From Planctomycetota bacterium (lineage in GTDB: Bacteria; Planctomycetota; Planctomycetia; Planctomycetales; Planctomycetaceae): a stretch of 47,061 nt of DNA. A program made the translations under genes and the position numbers. Of this stretch, positions 1 to 8,638 are shown one piece after another. Below the pieces are notes generated by a model. The model saw only the letters and a list, made by a program, of their open reading frames with translations, did no database searches and was not told the DNA's origin. The stretch covers positions 1 to 47,061 of the forward strand of contig JAQBVJ010000052.1 of NCBI GenBank assembly GCA_027623235.1, read 5' to 3'. How positions within the stretch are numbered: position 1 is the first letter of the stretch; each line of letters starts with the position of its first letter.

Positions 1-342
1 ATGAACGTTCCGTCGAACGCGGCCTACATGCACAACGGATTCACGCATCCGGATTTCCGAGGCCGACGTCTGCACGGCATCGGCATGGGGCGGGCACTGC
101 TCGCCATGGCCGATCGCGGCATCGACGCGCTGCTGTCGGATGTCGACTGGGCCAACCATGCCTCGTTGAAAAGCTGCCGGCGACTCGGGTACGACTTCCT
201 GGGCAACCTGTACGCCGTCGGCCGCCCGTTCCGATTCTCCATTGCCCCCCGAGCCGCACGGTCGCTGGGAGTGACCTTCCACCGGAAGCCGGTCGAGGCA
301 ACTGCTGACAACAAGCCGGAACTGGCTGTCAGCGGCAGCTGA
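1..342 (+). CDS. GNAT-family N-acetyltransferase, C-terminal part (5' end outside window)
   Basis: The 113 visible residues end at a TGA at 340-342. They contain a segment typical of the acetyl-CoA-binding part of the GNAT fold: a basic/glycine-rich loop around residues 19-31 (RGRRLHGIGMGRALL) followed by a helix. A late segment (residues 50-68, with ANHASLKSCRRLGYDFLG) matches the usual 'N..S......lGF' motif at the end of the domain. The ATG at base 1 is the window edge and is probably internal, because a full GNAT domain is about 150 residues. The substrate cannot be told. The gene converges on the decarboxylase that ends at 359, leaving only 16 bases between them. Confidence 0.6.
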   Translation: MNVPSNAAYMHNGFTHPDFRGRRLHGIGMGRALLAMADRGIDALLSDVDWANHASLKSCRRLGYDFLGNLYAVGRPFRFSIAPRAARSLGVTFHRKPVEATADNKPELAVSGS

Positions 343-358
343 ATGAGCTCGAAGTTCG

Positions 359-1999
359 TTACTGGCCGACGATTTCTCGCGCGCGGGCGATCGACTCGAG
401 CACGGCGTCGACGTATTTCTCGTCGGAAAACGGGCTCATGATGTACGACTTCAGAGCCACGATCGGCGCGCCGTACTCGGTCTCGCGGTAGCACTCAGTG
501 AGCGAGATCACGACGCCTCGCCCTTGCAGTGCCTCGGACTGAATCTCGTCAAAGATGCGGCGGTTGTATTCGTTGTGGGCAAGCAGCGTCTCGCGGAATT
601 CGGGGTTGGAGTACTCCTGAGCCGGGACGCTGAACGTGTCGACGCCGGGTGGATAGACACGGAAGAGCGTCACTGGCCCGAAGTTCTCGGCGTTCAACAC
701 GTGCGTCGAAGTGTGGCCGTCGAGATGCTCTGTCAGGGTGTCGGACATTGTGACCAGATGACCGAGCAGCGAACGCAAACCGTTTTTGCCGAGCAGCCGC
801 AGGCTGCCCAGCGCGGCCATCGGGCCGCTTCCGCTACTCGAGGTTTCGAGCGTGTACCGGCCGGGATGATGCTCGCCCGACTGAAACAGATACGGCATGG
901 ACGATGGCTCGCGGGCGATGAGCTCCAGATCGGCCTGCGTTTTCACCAGGTACAGACTCGACACGTACGGCGCGAAGCCGGTTTTGTGAAAATCGACGCC
1001 GATCGAGTCCGCCAGGCTCAGGTGCCGGATCCGCCGCCGCGTCCCGGCCAGAGCCCGGATCGTGCGATGCCGAAATCCGAGCGGATTGGCGTCCATGTCG
1101 TAATCGTTAAACACGCTCCATGCCCAGCCGATCACGGCGTCGGCATGAAGATGTGGTATGTAGTCGAGCGAAAATTCATCGACCATGCGGTCTCGGATTT
1201 CAGCGATCTCTTTCAGGTCATCGAGGCCGAAGGCGTCCGTCGTCCCCATCGTGGCGACGATCGCCGCCACTTTTTTTCCCGCTTTCAAAGCGTCACGCAG
1301 CATCGTCTCCAGCAGACACGTCCGCACTTCGTTTTCGGGCGAGGTCGGAACCTCGATGACGTTTTCCGCTCCGAGCCCCAGCCAGCTCGCAACCGTGCGG
1401 CACGAATAGTGAGCGGTCTCGGAACAGACGACGACCGCCTCTTCTTTGAGCCCTGTTTGAGCCGTCCCCGGACACGCTTTCTCCAGCCCGGTTCGAATCG
1501 CGTACAGCAGTGTTCCCGTGCCGCCGAATGTGAAAACTCCCGCCGCCTGCGATGAATCGTAGCCGACCAGATCCGCAGCGATCGCTGCGGCTTCGACCTC
1601 AGCCAGCGCGACACTGCGCGACGTCTCCTCGCTGACAAGGTTCGGGTTGTAAATCGAGGGGAGCAGGTTGCCGATGATGCTGGGAATCGTCGCGGGCGGG
1701 ATCACGTTGATCTGCGATCGCGGGTGACCCCAGACGAAAAGTCCGGAGAGGTAGCTCACCAGTTTTTCGGTGACGTCTTCCAGCGTCGCGGAATCGTCGT
1801 CGATCCGGCATTTCCGGGCGGCGGCAAAGTCGAGCTCGACCGGCTCACCCAGCATCGGCCGCTCGGACTTCATCGCGTCCACCTGGTCGATGGCCTGCAT
1901 GATCGCGTGGCCGAAATAGGCGTCGTGAATCCGGTCGGACACCGGCTGAGGGAACGCCCGACGCAGTTCCTTCACCAGCGAATAATATCGAGGCTTCAT
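359..1999 (-). CDS. PLP-dependent group II decarboxylase (glutamate/tyrosine decarboxylase-like)
   Basis: This 546-residue protein matches the pyridoxal-phosphate group II amino acid decarboxylase family. The PLP-binding lysine is Lys339 in the motif DSIGVDFHKTGFAP. The preceding cofactor-contact region HADAVIGWAWSVF supplies the conserved Asp-x-Ala-type motif, and GTGTLLYAIRTGLEKA is the phosphate-binding loop. The family removes the alpha-carboxyl group of an amino acid to give an amine and CO2; the substrate (Glu, Tyr, Trp, Asp or other) cannot be read from sequence alone. It is somewhat longer than the usual 450-500 residues. The start at 1999 is supported by an AAGGAG about eight bases upstream. 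It is transcribed divergently from ispG, with a hairpin-repeat unit between them. Confidence 0.85.
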   Translation of the reverse strand: MKPRYYSLVKELRRAFPQPVSDRIHDAYFGHAIMQAIDQVDAMKSERPMLGEPVELDFAAARKCRIDDDSATLEDVTEKLVSYLSGLFVWGHPRSQINVIPPATIPSIIGNLLPSIYNPNLVSEETSRSVALAEVEAAAIAADLVGYDSSQAAGVFTFGGTGTLLYAIRTGLEKACPGTAQTGLKEEAVVVCSETAHYSCRTVASWLGLGAENVIEVPTSPENEVRTCLLETMLRDALKAGKKVAAIVATMGTTDAFGLDDLKEIAEIRDRMVDEFSLDYIPHLHADAVIGWAWSVFNDYDMDANPLGFRHRTIRALAGTRRRIRHLSLADSIGVDFHKTGFAPYVSSLYLVKTQADLELIAREPSSMPYLFQSGEHHPGRYTLETSSSGSGPMAALGSLRLLGKNGLRSLLGHLVTMSDTLTEHLDGHTSTHVLNAENFGPVTLFRVYPPGVDTFSVPAQEYSNPEFRETLLAHNEYNRRIFDEIQSEALQGRGVVISLTECYRETEYGAPIVALKSYIMSPFSDEKYVDAVLESIARAREIVGQ

Positions 2000-2062
2000 T
2001 GACTGTTACTCCTTAACTGTTGTTACGGACAGCGCGTCAGGATTAATGGACCCGCTCCGCAA

Positions 2063-2141
2063 GTCAGGCTCCGCCTGACGGAATTAAAAGTCTTTCAGCG
2101 TTTTGTGTTGCTCGCCGGACTTCGTCAGGCACAGCCTGACC
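2063..2141. repeat. Two-hairpin intergenic repeat, GTCAGGC family, copy 1
   Basis: Two small hairpins share the stem GTCAGGC/GCCTGAC: 2063-2079 with loop TCC and 2124-2140 with loop ACA, about 45 bases apart. A second copy, in inverted orientation, lies at 23097-23202. The outer 25 bases of the 2124-2140 side (about 2117-2143) are identical to the reverse complement of the start of the second copy. The unit lies between divergent genes, so it is not simply a terminator. Confidence 0.85.
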
Positions 2142-2258
2142 TACTGGCGGATGGGATCGTATCGGTGCTGGTCGGGATTCGGCCAGTGCGGTAAACTCTC
2201 CGCGAAATCGGAGGAGAGGCCGCCTAAGCAGCCATCTCGGAACTTGACGGAGCGAATT

Positions 2259-3416
2259 GTGGACGACACCAGATTGATTCAGCGAAACCCGACCCGGTCT
2301 GTGAAAATCGGTTCGATTACGATCGGCGACGGCAACCCGATCGCCGTGCAGAGCATGACGGCGACTCATACGCAGAACATCGACGCGACGGTCGAGCAGG
2401 TCAACGCGATCGCCGCTGCAGGAGCCGACGTTGTCCGCATCGCCGTCGATAGTAAAAAAGACGCGGACGCCCTCGCCGAAATCCGCAAGCAGACGACCGC
2501 GAATCTGTCGGTCGATCTGCAGGAAAATTACCGCCTGGCCGAACAGGTGGCTCCGCACGTCGACAAGATTCGCTACAACCCCGGTCACCTTTACCACCAC
2601 GAGCGGGACAAACCGTGGCAGGAAAAGGTCCGCTTCATCGCTGGCATTGCGGCCGACAATGACTGTGCGGTCCGAGTCGGCGTCAATTGCGGCTCGGTCG
2701 ACCCGAACAAGCTCGAGCAGTACGACGAGGACGATTCGATTTCTCCGATGCTCGACAGTGCGGTTGAGCATTGCGACTTCCTCGACTCGCTCGACTTCAC
2801 GCGATACTGCGTCTCGCTGAAGGACTCCGACCCGCAGAAAGTCATCGAGATCAACCGCCGCTTTGCCGATCGTCGGCCGGACGTGCCGCTTCACCTGGGC
2901 GTGACCGAAGCCGGCATTCCGCCGGAAGGCATCATCAAAACGCGAATCGCGTTTGAGCAGCTGATTTCGCGCGGCATCGGCGACACGATCCGCGTTTCGC
3001 TCACCGTGCCGAACAATCGCAAGGGTGAGGAAATCGACGCAGGGCGAGCAATCCTCGCCGATATCGCGGCCGGCCGCGTTCGCAGCGTCGTCGACTACGG
3101 ACTGCCGACGCTCAACATCATCAGCTGTCCCAGCTGCTCGCGCGTCGAGAACCAGGCCTTCATCGAACTGGCTCAGGACGTCCGGGAAATGACGCGGTAC
3201 GCGAAAGACCACGCGTTGACAATCGCCGTGATGGGCTGCCGAGTCAACGGGCCTGGCGAGACAGACGACGCCGACCTGGGCCTGTGGTGTGCTCCGAATT
3301 TCGTCAACCTGAAACGCGGCACGGAGGAGCTCGGTGCGTTTGCTTACGACGAGATTCTCGGGCGGCTCAAACAGGAACTGGATTCGCTGATCGAGGCGCA
3401 GACCACTCAGGCGTGA
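2259..3416 (+). CDS. ispG: 4-hydroxy-3-methylbut-2-enyl diphosphate synthase (flavodoxin/ferredoxin)
   Basis: IspG (GcpE) reduces methylerythritol cyclodiphosphate to HMBPP, the penultimate step of the MEP isoprenoid pathway, using a [4Fe-4S] cluster. All cluster ligands are present: Cys290 and Cys293 in SCPSCSR, Cys327 in [10 protein letters not shown], and Glu334. The N-terminal half shows the TIM-barrel signature [12 protein letters not shown] and the motif KIRYNPGH. I place the start at GTG 2259, giving 385 residues, because GGAG lies six bases upstream and family homology begins just after it ([15 protein letters not shown]). The frame is open upstream to 2103, but that stretch includes a hairpin repeat and looks non-coding. 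This is a single-copy housekeeping gene with no operon partner visible. Confidence 0.95.
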   Translation: MDDTRLIQRNPTRSVKIGSITIGDGNPIAVQSMTATHTQNIDATVEQVNAIAAAGADVVRIAVDSKKDADALAEIRKQTTANLSVDLQENYRLAEQVAPHVDKIRYNPGHLYHHERDKPWQEKVRFIAGIAADNDCAVRVGVNCGSVDPNKLEQYDEDDSISPMLDSAVEHCDFLDSLDFTRYCVSLKDSDPQKVIEINRRFADRRPDVPLHLGVTEAGIPPEGIIKTRIAFEQLISRGIGDTIRVSLTVPNNRKGEEIDAGRAILADIAAGRVRSVVDYGLPTLNIISCPSCSRVENQAFIELAQDVREMTRYAKDHALTIAVMGCRVNGPGETDDADLGLWCAPNFVNLKRGTEELGAFAYDEILGRLKQELDSLIEAQTTQA

Positions 3417-3429
3417 CGGCACGAGGCCC

Positions 3430-3523
3430 GTAGGACGGACGCCCACGTCCGTCCGTCCTCACACTTCGAGTAGAGCTTGCGGGAAGTACTTTCGCCTCGG
3501 ACGGACGTGGGCGTCCGTCCTAC
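3430..3523. repeat. Inverted repeat with perfect 25-bp arms, GGACGGACG family, copy 1
   Basis: Arms at 3430-3454 and 3499-3523 are exact reverse complements, separated by 44 bases. Each arm carries its own smaller palindrome (GGACGGACGcccaCGTCCGTCC). It sits 13 bases after the ispG stop and could act as a transcription terminator, but there is no T run. A decayed relative lies at 13713-13803. Confidence 0.85.
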
Positions 3524-3566
3524 TCGGGGGCTCGCGTCGACTGACCTGAAGAGCTGGCGGTGAGCG

Positions 3567-4619
3567 ATGACGACTGAGGCAGCAACAATCGATGCCCGGC
3601 TTCTGCGTAAATTCTCGGCCGACCTGTTCGCCGCAGCCGGAGTGCCCGTGTCCGACGCCGCGCTCGTCGCGGAAAGCCTCGTCGACGCGAATCTTTGCGG
3701 CCACGAATCACACGGCGTCGTGAGAATCCTTGAGTACGTCACGCTTCTTGGCGAGGGCGGTCTCCAGACCGACGTCGAGCTACGCGTCGAATCCGAGACT
3801 CCCGCACTTGTCGTCTGCGACGGACAGTTCGGCTTCGGGCAGATTCAAATGCGAAGGCTGATCGACAAACTCGCCCCCAAAGCCGAGGCACTCGGGCTGG
3901 CCTGCGGAACGATTCGCAATTGCGGGCACGTGGGGCGACTGGCCGAATGGTGCGAGCGGCTTGCCGAGCGCGGCCTGGCGAGCCTCTTGACCGTCAACGA
4001 TAACGGCGTACTGAAATGCGTCGCTCCTCCCGGCGGCACGGCACCCGTCATCAGCACGAACCCGCTCGCGGTCGGGGCTCCCGGCACGCCGCCCCTCGTC
4101 GTCGACGCGTCCACCAGTGTCGTCGCAAACGGGAAAATTCGAGTCGCTCAGATCGCGGGTGCGAAAGTCCCGGACGGCTGGCTGATCGATTCAAACGGCA
4201 ACCCGACGAACGATCCGAACGACCGCTTTGCCGTGCCGCCCGGATCGATTCTTCCGATGGGCGGCTACAAAGGATTCGGCCTTGGCCTGCTGCTTGACGC
4301 GCTGGTCGGCGGGCTGAGCGGCGGGGAGTGTCCACCCGCCCCGGCCGGCACAGTCGAGTGCAACAACACGCTGCTCGTCGTTTTCGAGCCGCGTCACTTC
4401 GGCGGCGTTGAACATTTTTCAGGTCAGCTCAGCGGTCTCGTTGAGTTCGCTCGAAACAGTCGACGCATCGATCCGGAAACTGCAATCCGCCTGCCTGGAG
4501 ATCGCTCAACCAGGCTGCGGGACAGCCGACTGGAAAAGGGAATTCCGCTCGACACCGGAACCTGGAGCAGGCTGTGCGAGCTCGCGACCCAAATGAGCGT
4601 CTCCGTCCCAGCGGGCTGA
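3567..4619 (+). CDS. Ldh-family (malate/L-sulfolactate/ureidoglycolate-type) dehydrogenase
   Basis: This 350-residue protein belongs to the type-2 malate/L-lactate dehydrogenase family (Ldh_2), NAD(P)-dependent oxidoreductases unrelated to classical lactate dehydrogenase. Supporting motifs are CGHESHGVVRI at residues 46-56 (the family HGSHG region with catalytic His), CGHVGRLAEWCERLAERG, PPGGTAPVISTNPLAVGAPG, and the C-terminal LPMGGYKGFGLGLLLD glycine-rich segment. Length is normal for the family. The exact 2-hydroxyacid substrate is undetermined. ATG 3567 is preceded by GGTGAG. The gene stands alone between two inverted repeats. Confidence 0.85.
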   Translation: MTTEAATIDARLLRKFSADLFAAAGVPVSDAALVAESLVDANLCGHESHGVVRILEYVTLLGEGGLQTDVELRVESETPALVVCDGQFGFGQIQMRRLIDKLAPKAEALGLACGTIRNCGHVGRLAEWCERLAERGLASLLTVNDNGVLKCVAPPGGTAPVISTNPLAVGAPGTPPLVVDASTSVVANGKIRVAQIAGAKVPDGWLIDSNGNPTNDPNDRFAVPPGSILPMGGYKGFGLGLLLDALVGGLSGGECPPAPAGTVECNNTLLVVFEPRHFGGVEHFSGQLSGLVEFARNSRRIDPETAIRLPGDRSTRLRDSRLEKGIPLDTGTWSRLCELATQMSVSVPAG

Positions 4620-4633
4620 GGAACGAGTTTGAC

Positions 4634-4723
4634 GTAGGGTGGGGCGAGCGCAGCGAGCCCCACCAGAGAAACGTTGGCCTGCCTGGAAGACTGGTGGGGC
4701 TCGCTTTGCTCGGCCCACCCTAC
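4634..4723. repeat. Inverted repeat with about 33-bp arms (GTAGGGTGGGGC...)
   Basis: The arm at 4634-4666 and the arm at 4691-4723 are reverse complements with only a few mismatches. The inner part GCGAGCGCAGCGAGC is itself palindromic. It lies just after the dehydrogenase stop. No second copy was noticed in this window. Confidence 0.85.
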
Positions 4724-4756
4724 GAGTCGCGACACAAATCCGCGTCGCTGAAAAAC

Positions 4757-4790
4757 GCGACCCGGCCGAGATTGAGGCTCGACCGGGTCG
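4757..4790. terminator. GC-rich hairpin, possible terminator
   Basis: The arms CGACCCGG...CCGGGTCG, extended inward by CCGAG/CTCG, form a strong stem around a short AT-containing loop. It is followed by GTTCTG rather than a clean T run, so termination is plausible but not certain. Confidence 0.5.
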
Positions 4791-5140
4791 TTCTGCACTG
4801 AGAAATCCCCAGAGCGACTCGAGGTGACACACCCCGATTCGCAAATCCCTCGTGCAGTGGGCAGATCATCGTCGCGGCAGTACGGCCAGGTCTGTGAGTC
4901 GCCTCACAAACTGCGAACTGCCGTCGCGAAGTCGCGCGGAACGAGAGGTCGCCACCGCGAGGTAACCTCCTGCCACACTGGCGCGAACTGTCAAAGTGGA
5001 GTGGCGACGGATTCCGGATCGACAGTCACGCGCCGCAGAGAACGAGACGAACGCGACGGCGAATTCCAGCTGCCCGCCAGCACCGCAGAACCGACGGGGT
5101 ATGTTCCTGAGAGGTCAGGAAGTCTGGTCTGTCTGGCACT

Positions 5141-5224
5141 GTGGAAAAGTCGCGGCACGGCATAAGCCGTCCGGTCGGAACGCATTTTTCCATGCAGAAC
5201 CGGGCGGCTTGCGCCGCTCCGCCG
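5141..5224 (+). repeat. Dispersed repeat, GGCTTGCGCCGCTCCGC family, copy 1
   Basis: This block contains GTCGCGGCACGGCATAAGCC near its start and GGCGGCTTGCGCCGCTCCGC near its end. The same order of blocks, with about 80% identity by eye in the conserved parts, occurs on the opposite strand at 25177-25260. It lies in the leader region of the asparagine synthase gene. Confidence 0.75.
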
Positions 5225-5285
5225 AATCGATTCGACTTTTTGCACCAGGAACTCGCACGCACAAACGCCGGAGATCAACTGACCT

Positions 5286-7280
5286 ATGTGTGGCATCGCT
5301 GGCGTTGTTTACTCCGACCCGGTTCGCCGCGTTGACCCGCAGGTCCTGTCGCGGATGGCGGCGTCGATCGCGCATCGAGGTCCGGACGCCGAAGGAGTCT
5401 GGAATTCGTCCGAGCAGCTCCACTCGGGGCGAGTCTCCATCTCTGCGCCGGCCGCGCAGGTCGGACTGGTTCATCGCCGCCTCTCGATCATCGACCTCGA
5501 AAGCGGTCGCCAGCCCATCGGCAACGAGGACGACTCAATTCAAATCGTCTTCAACGGCGAGATCTACAACTTTCGAGAACTGCGGCGCGACCTCGAGTCG
5601 CGAGGCCACTCGTTCCGCACACGCAGCGACACGGAAGTCATCGTCCACCTCTACGAGGAATACGGCGAGGCCTGCGTATCCCGTCTCCGCGGGATGTTTG
5701 CCTTCGCGATCTGGGATGGCCGACGACGCAAGCTGTTTCTCGCGCGAGACCGTGTCGGCATCAAGCCGCTCTTTGTGCGATTTGATTCCGCCAAACTCGT
5801 TTTCTGATCCGAACTGAAAGCAGTCCTGGCTCACGGCGGCATCCCGCGCGATCTCGATCCGATAGCACTCGACGAGTTCCTTTATTACGGCATGGTCCCC
5901 GGCAATCGCTGCATCTTTCGCGGCATCGAGAAACTGCTTCCCGCCCACACCCTGACGCTCGACGTCGACAAGTGGCATGTCGAGCGGCACCGGTACTGGC
6001 AGCTTCAATTCGCACCCGACCGGTCGCTCGGCATTCGGGAGTGGCAGGAGGCACTGTTCGAAAAACTTCGTGAGGCCGTGCAGGTTCACATGGTGGCCGA
6101 CGTTCCGGTTGGCTCGTTCCTCAGCGGAGGCCTCGATTCCAGCATCGTCACGGGTCTCGCATCAAGTATGACGACCGTCCCGCTGAGAACGTTCTCGATG
6201 GGATTTCGCGAGTCGCAATTCAACGAACTGCCGGCCGCTCGCGAAGTCGCCTCTCACTTCGGCACCGAGCACACGGAAGAAGTCGTCACGGCGGACGTCG
6301 CCGATCTGCTGCCGAAACTGGCATTTCACTACGACGAACCGTTCGCCGATTCGTCCGCCATTCCGACGTTACTCGTGTCACAGATCGCCGCGCGACACGT
6401 GAAGGTCGTCCTGTCAGGAGACGGCGGCGACGAGGCACTCGGCGGTTACTCGCGCTACGCTCACGATCTGAAAGAAGCACGAATCCGCAACGCAGTCCCG
6501 GCCTGGATGAGAGGCCGCTGGCTCGCCGCACTGGCATCCGCATGGCCGAAAGCCGACCGGCTGCCACGCCCGTTGCGTCTGAAAACGTTTCTGACCAACC
6601 TGGCTCTGGACCCGGGTGAGGCGTACGCCAACACGCTGTCGCTGTGCCGGCAACCGCTCCGACACCAGTTGCTGTCACCCGAACTGCGTCCGACTCTTTC
6701 GCGAGAAGCCGCGCGAGGCATCGCGGCGGACGGATTCCGAAACGGCTGCGATGATCTGTCCGGCATGATCGCGGCCGACATGGCCACGCTGCTGCCGGAC
6801 GACTATCTCGTGAAAGTCGATCGGGCGAGCATGGCCAACGGGCTCGAAGTGCGACCTCCGATGCTCGACCACGAATTCCTCGAACTGTGCGCGACGATCC
6901 CGTCCGAATTCAAGATTCGATCGGGCGAGACCAAGTGGCTGCTTCGCGAGACGGCGAAGTCGATGCTGCCTGCCGGGATCCTGAACCGGCCGAAACAGGG
7001 CTTCGAAATTCCGCTCGACGACTGGCTGCGTGGCCCGCTGAAACCGTTCATCGAGGATTCGGTTCTGGCCGGCAACTCGCCGGTCGGTGACCTGATTGAC
7101 CAGTCCGTCGCGCGAGAAATGTTCGCTCGGCACGAGGCCGGCACCGGTCGACACGGCAGCACGCTGTGGTCGCTGCTCTCGCTGGCGTTCTGGGCGGAGC
7201 AGCATCTCAAAGAGCCTTCCGCGACGACGACAATTCCGGCAGCGGAACTCGAATTGACAACCGCGAGGGGGACGCGATGA
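5286..7280 (+). pseudogene. Asparagine synthase (glutamine-hydrolysing), interrupted by in-frame TGA at codon 174
   Basis: Read through the TGA, this is a normal 664-codon class B asparagine synthase that transfers ammonia from glutamine to an acid side chain using ATP. The N-terminal glutaminase domain starts MCGIAGV with nucleophile Cys2; GEIYNF and SDTEVIVHLYEEYGEACV follow. The synthetase domain has the ATP pyrophosphatase loop SGGLDSS at codons 280-286 and LSGDGGDEALGGY. The stop at 5805-5807 falls between LVF and SELKAVLAH, where relatives usually have Gly or Ala; TGA is one change from GGA. The frame is uninterrupted on both sides. The downstream half could start at ATG 5892, but no clear ribosome site is seen. 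The length and order resemble exosortase-associated amidotransferases, and two glycosyltransferases follow. Its stop overlaps the next start as ATGA. Confidence 0.85.
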
Positions 7281-8488
7281 CCCAACCCCGGAACAATCGC
7301 CCGGTGATCTGTCAGGTTCTGCACAGCCTGGACATTGGCGGCGCTGAAGTTCTGGCCGACGGTCTGGCACGTCACCTCAGCGATCGTTTTCGTTTTGTGT
7401 TTGCATGTCTCGACAATGTCGGTTCGCTCGGCGAGCGTCTTCGCGCGGACGAATTTCCGGTCGGCCTGGTGAACCGCAAAACTCCGGGCATCGACTGGAA
7501 GTGCGGCTTCCGCCTGGCGGCCTTCTTTCGCGAGCACAAAGTCGACGTCGTTCACGCTCACCAGTACACGCCGTTTTTCCAATCGCTCGTTTCACGACTG
7601 TCGTACCGGCGGCCACCGATCGTTTTCACCGAACACGGCCGACATTTCCCTGACTCGCGCAGTGCGAAACGTGTCGCAGTCAATCGTCTCCTGCTGCGAA
7701 GCGACGATCGCCTCTTCGGTGTCGGCGAGTCTGTCCGGCAGGCGCTCATCCAGAATGAGGGCCTCGCCGGGAACCGGGTCGAGGTCATCTACAACGGCGT
7801 TGACCTCGCTCCGTTTTCCGCCGTGAGACAGGACGCCGAACTGCGACGTGAGATGCGAGAGGAACTCGGACTGAACGAGACCCAATTCGTCGTACTCCAG
7901 GTGGCGCGGCTCAACCCGCTGAAGGATCACCTCACGGCCCTGCGGGCTGTCGAGCGGCTTGCGAACGCTGATTCTGACAACGCGTCGCCACCCCGACACG
8001 TGCGTCTTCTGCTTGCGGGCGAGGGCGAAGAACGGGCCTCCATCGAACGTTTCATCCGCGACCGTAATCTGGAGCGGCACGTCACACTGCTCGGTGCGCG
8101 GCACGACATTCCGCGACTGCTCGCCGCCGCCGACGCGTTTCTGCTGAGCAGCGTCAGCGAAGGAGTCCCGTTGACTCTGATCGAGGCGATGGCCGCGGGA
8201 GTGCCGGTCGTCTCGACCGACCCCGGCGGAATCCGCGAGGTCATCGTCGACGGCGAATCAGGTTTGCTCACGAAACCAGGAGACGATGCGGGCCTCGCCG
8301 AGCGACTGGATTGCCTTTCGGACAGTTCCTTCAAAGAGCGGATTTGTCAGTCGGCCTTCGAGGTCGCTCACGATCGATTCTTGCTGGAGAAAATGCACAC
8401 GCAGTACAGAGACGTTTACGAAACACTCTCGCTCCCAGCCTCCTGCCGCGGCAGTCGGTTGAAACGCGAGCCACAGACGACGACTTGA
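7277..8488 (+). CDS. GT4-type glycosyltransferase
   Basis: This 403-residue protein has the GT-B fold features of glycosyltransferase family 4. The N-terminal acceptor domain starts QVLHSLDIGGAEVLADGL, with DVVHAHQYTPFF and VFTEHGRHFPD further on. The C-terminal nucleotide-sugar domain has VLQVARLNPLKDHLTALRA, LLLAGEGEER and the E-x7-E region SEGVPLTLIEAMAAGVPVV. The start is ATG 7277, which overlaps the asparagine synthase stop (ATGA) and has GAGGGGG just upstream, so translation is probably coupled. The earlier in-frame start at 7166 lies inside the previous gene and is rejected. It resembles the second sugar transferase of exosortase-linked polysaccharide loci; that is inference. It is probably a cytoplasmic enzyme building a lipid-linked or exported glycan. 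Confidence 0.88.
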   Translation: MTQPRNNRPVICQVLHSLDIGGAEVLADGLARHLSDRFRFVFACLDNVGSLGERLRADEFPVGLVNRKTPGIDWKCGFRLAAFFREHKVDVVHAHQYTPFFQSLVSRLSYRRPPIVFTEHGRHFPDSRSAKRVAVNRLLLRSDDRLFGVGESVRQALIQNEGLAGNRVEVIYNGVDLAPFSAVRQDAELRREMREELGLNETQFVVLQVARLNPLKDHLTALRAVERLANADSDNASPPRHVRLLLAGEGEERASIERFIRDRNLERHVTLLGARHDIPRLLAAADAFLLSSVSEGVPLTLIEAMAAGVPVVSTDPGGIREVIVDGESGLLTKPGDDAGLAERLDCLSDSSFKERICQSAFEVAHDRFLLEKMHTQYRDVYETLSLPASCRGSRLKREPQTTT

Positions 8489-8500
8489 CGACAGCGAACG

Positions 8501-8571
8501 AAAATGTGGCACGGGCTTCCAGGCTGTGCAACCAGGAATTCCACATGGGCAGGATGCCCATGCCACTTTTT
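8501..8571. repeat. Two-hairpin repeat, GTGGCA...TGCCAC family, copy 1
   Basis: The outer arms (AAAATGTGGCA and TGCCACTTTTT) enclose two further hairpins: GCACGGGCTTCCAGGCTGTGC (about 8509-8529) and CATGGGCAGGATGCCCATG (about 8544-8562). A related copy in the same orientation is at 21555-21619. It fills most of the 150-bp gap between the two glycosyltransferase genes. Confidence 0.8.
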
Positions 8572-8638
8572 CTGAGGCCGATGCAGGACGAGCGGGTTTC
8601 AACTCCGACCACACTCAACTTCTGACGAAGCAGTCTCA

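Larger units (their letters stand above)
4620..5285. other. 666-bp non-coding stretch before the asparagine synthase gene
   Basis: No open frame here has family features or a convincing ribosome site. The stretch holds a long inverted repeat (4634-4723), a GC-rich hairpin (4757-4790) and a copy of a dispersed repeat (5141-5224). Between 4800 and 5140 I see nothing recognisable. The promoter of the glycan cluster should lie in this stretch, but I could not pick a convincing -35/-10 pair. Confidence 0.6.

Noticed and set aside
2103..2258. Longer ispG start upstream
   Set aside because: The upstream frame crosses a hairpin repeat and lacks family similarity; GTG 2259 has a well-placed ribosome site.
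2064..3446. Minus-strand 460-residue open frame opposite ispG
   Set aside because: It is a shadow of ispG produced by codon bias; no motif or ribosome site supports it.
5805..5807. TGA as selenocysteine or a reassigned codon
   Set aside because: No selenocysteine insertion hairpin is evident after it, the expected residue is Gly/Ala, and many genes here end in TGA, so the code is standard.
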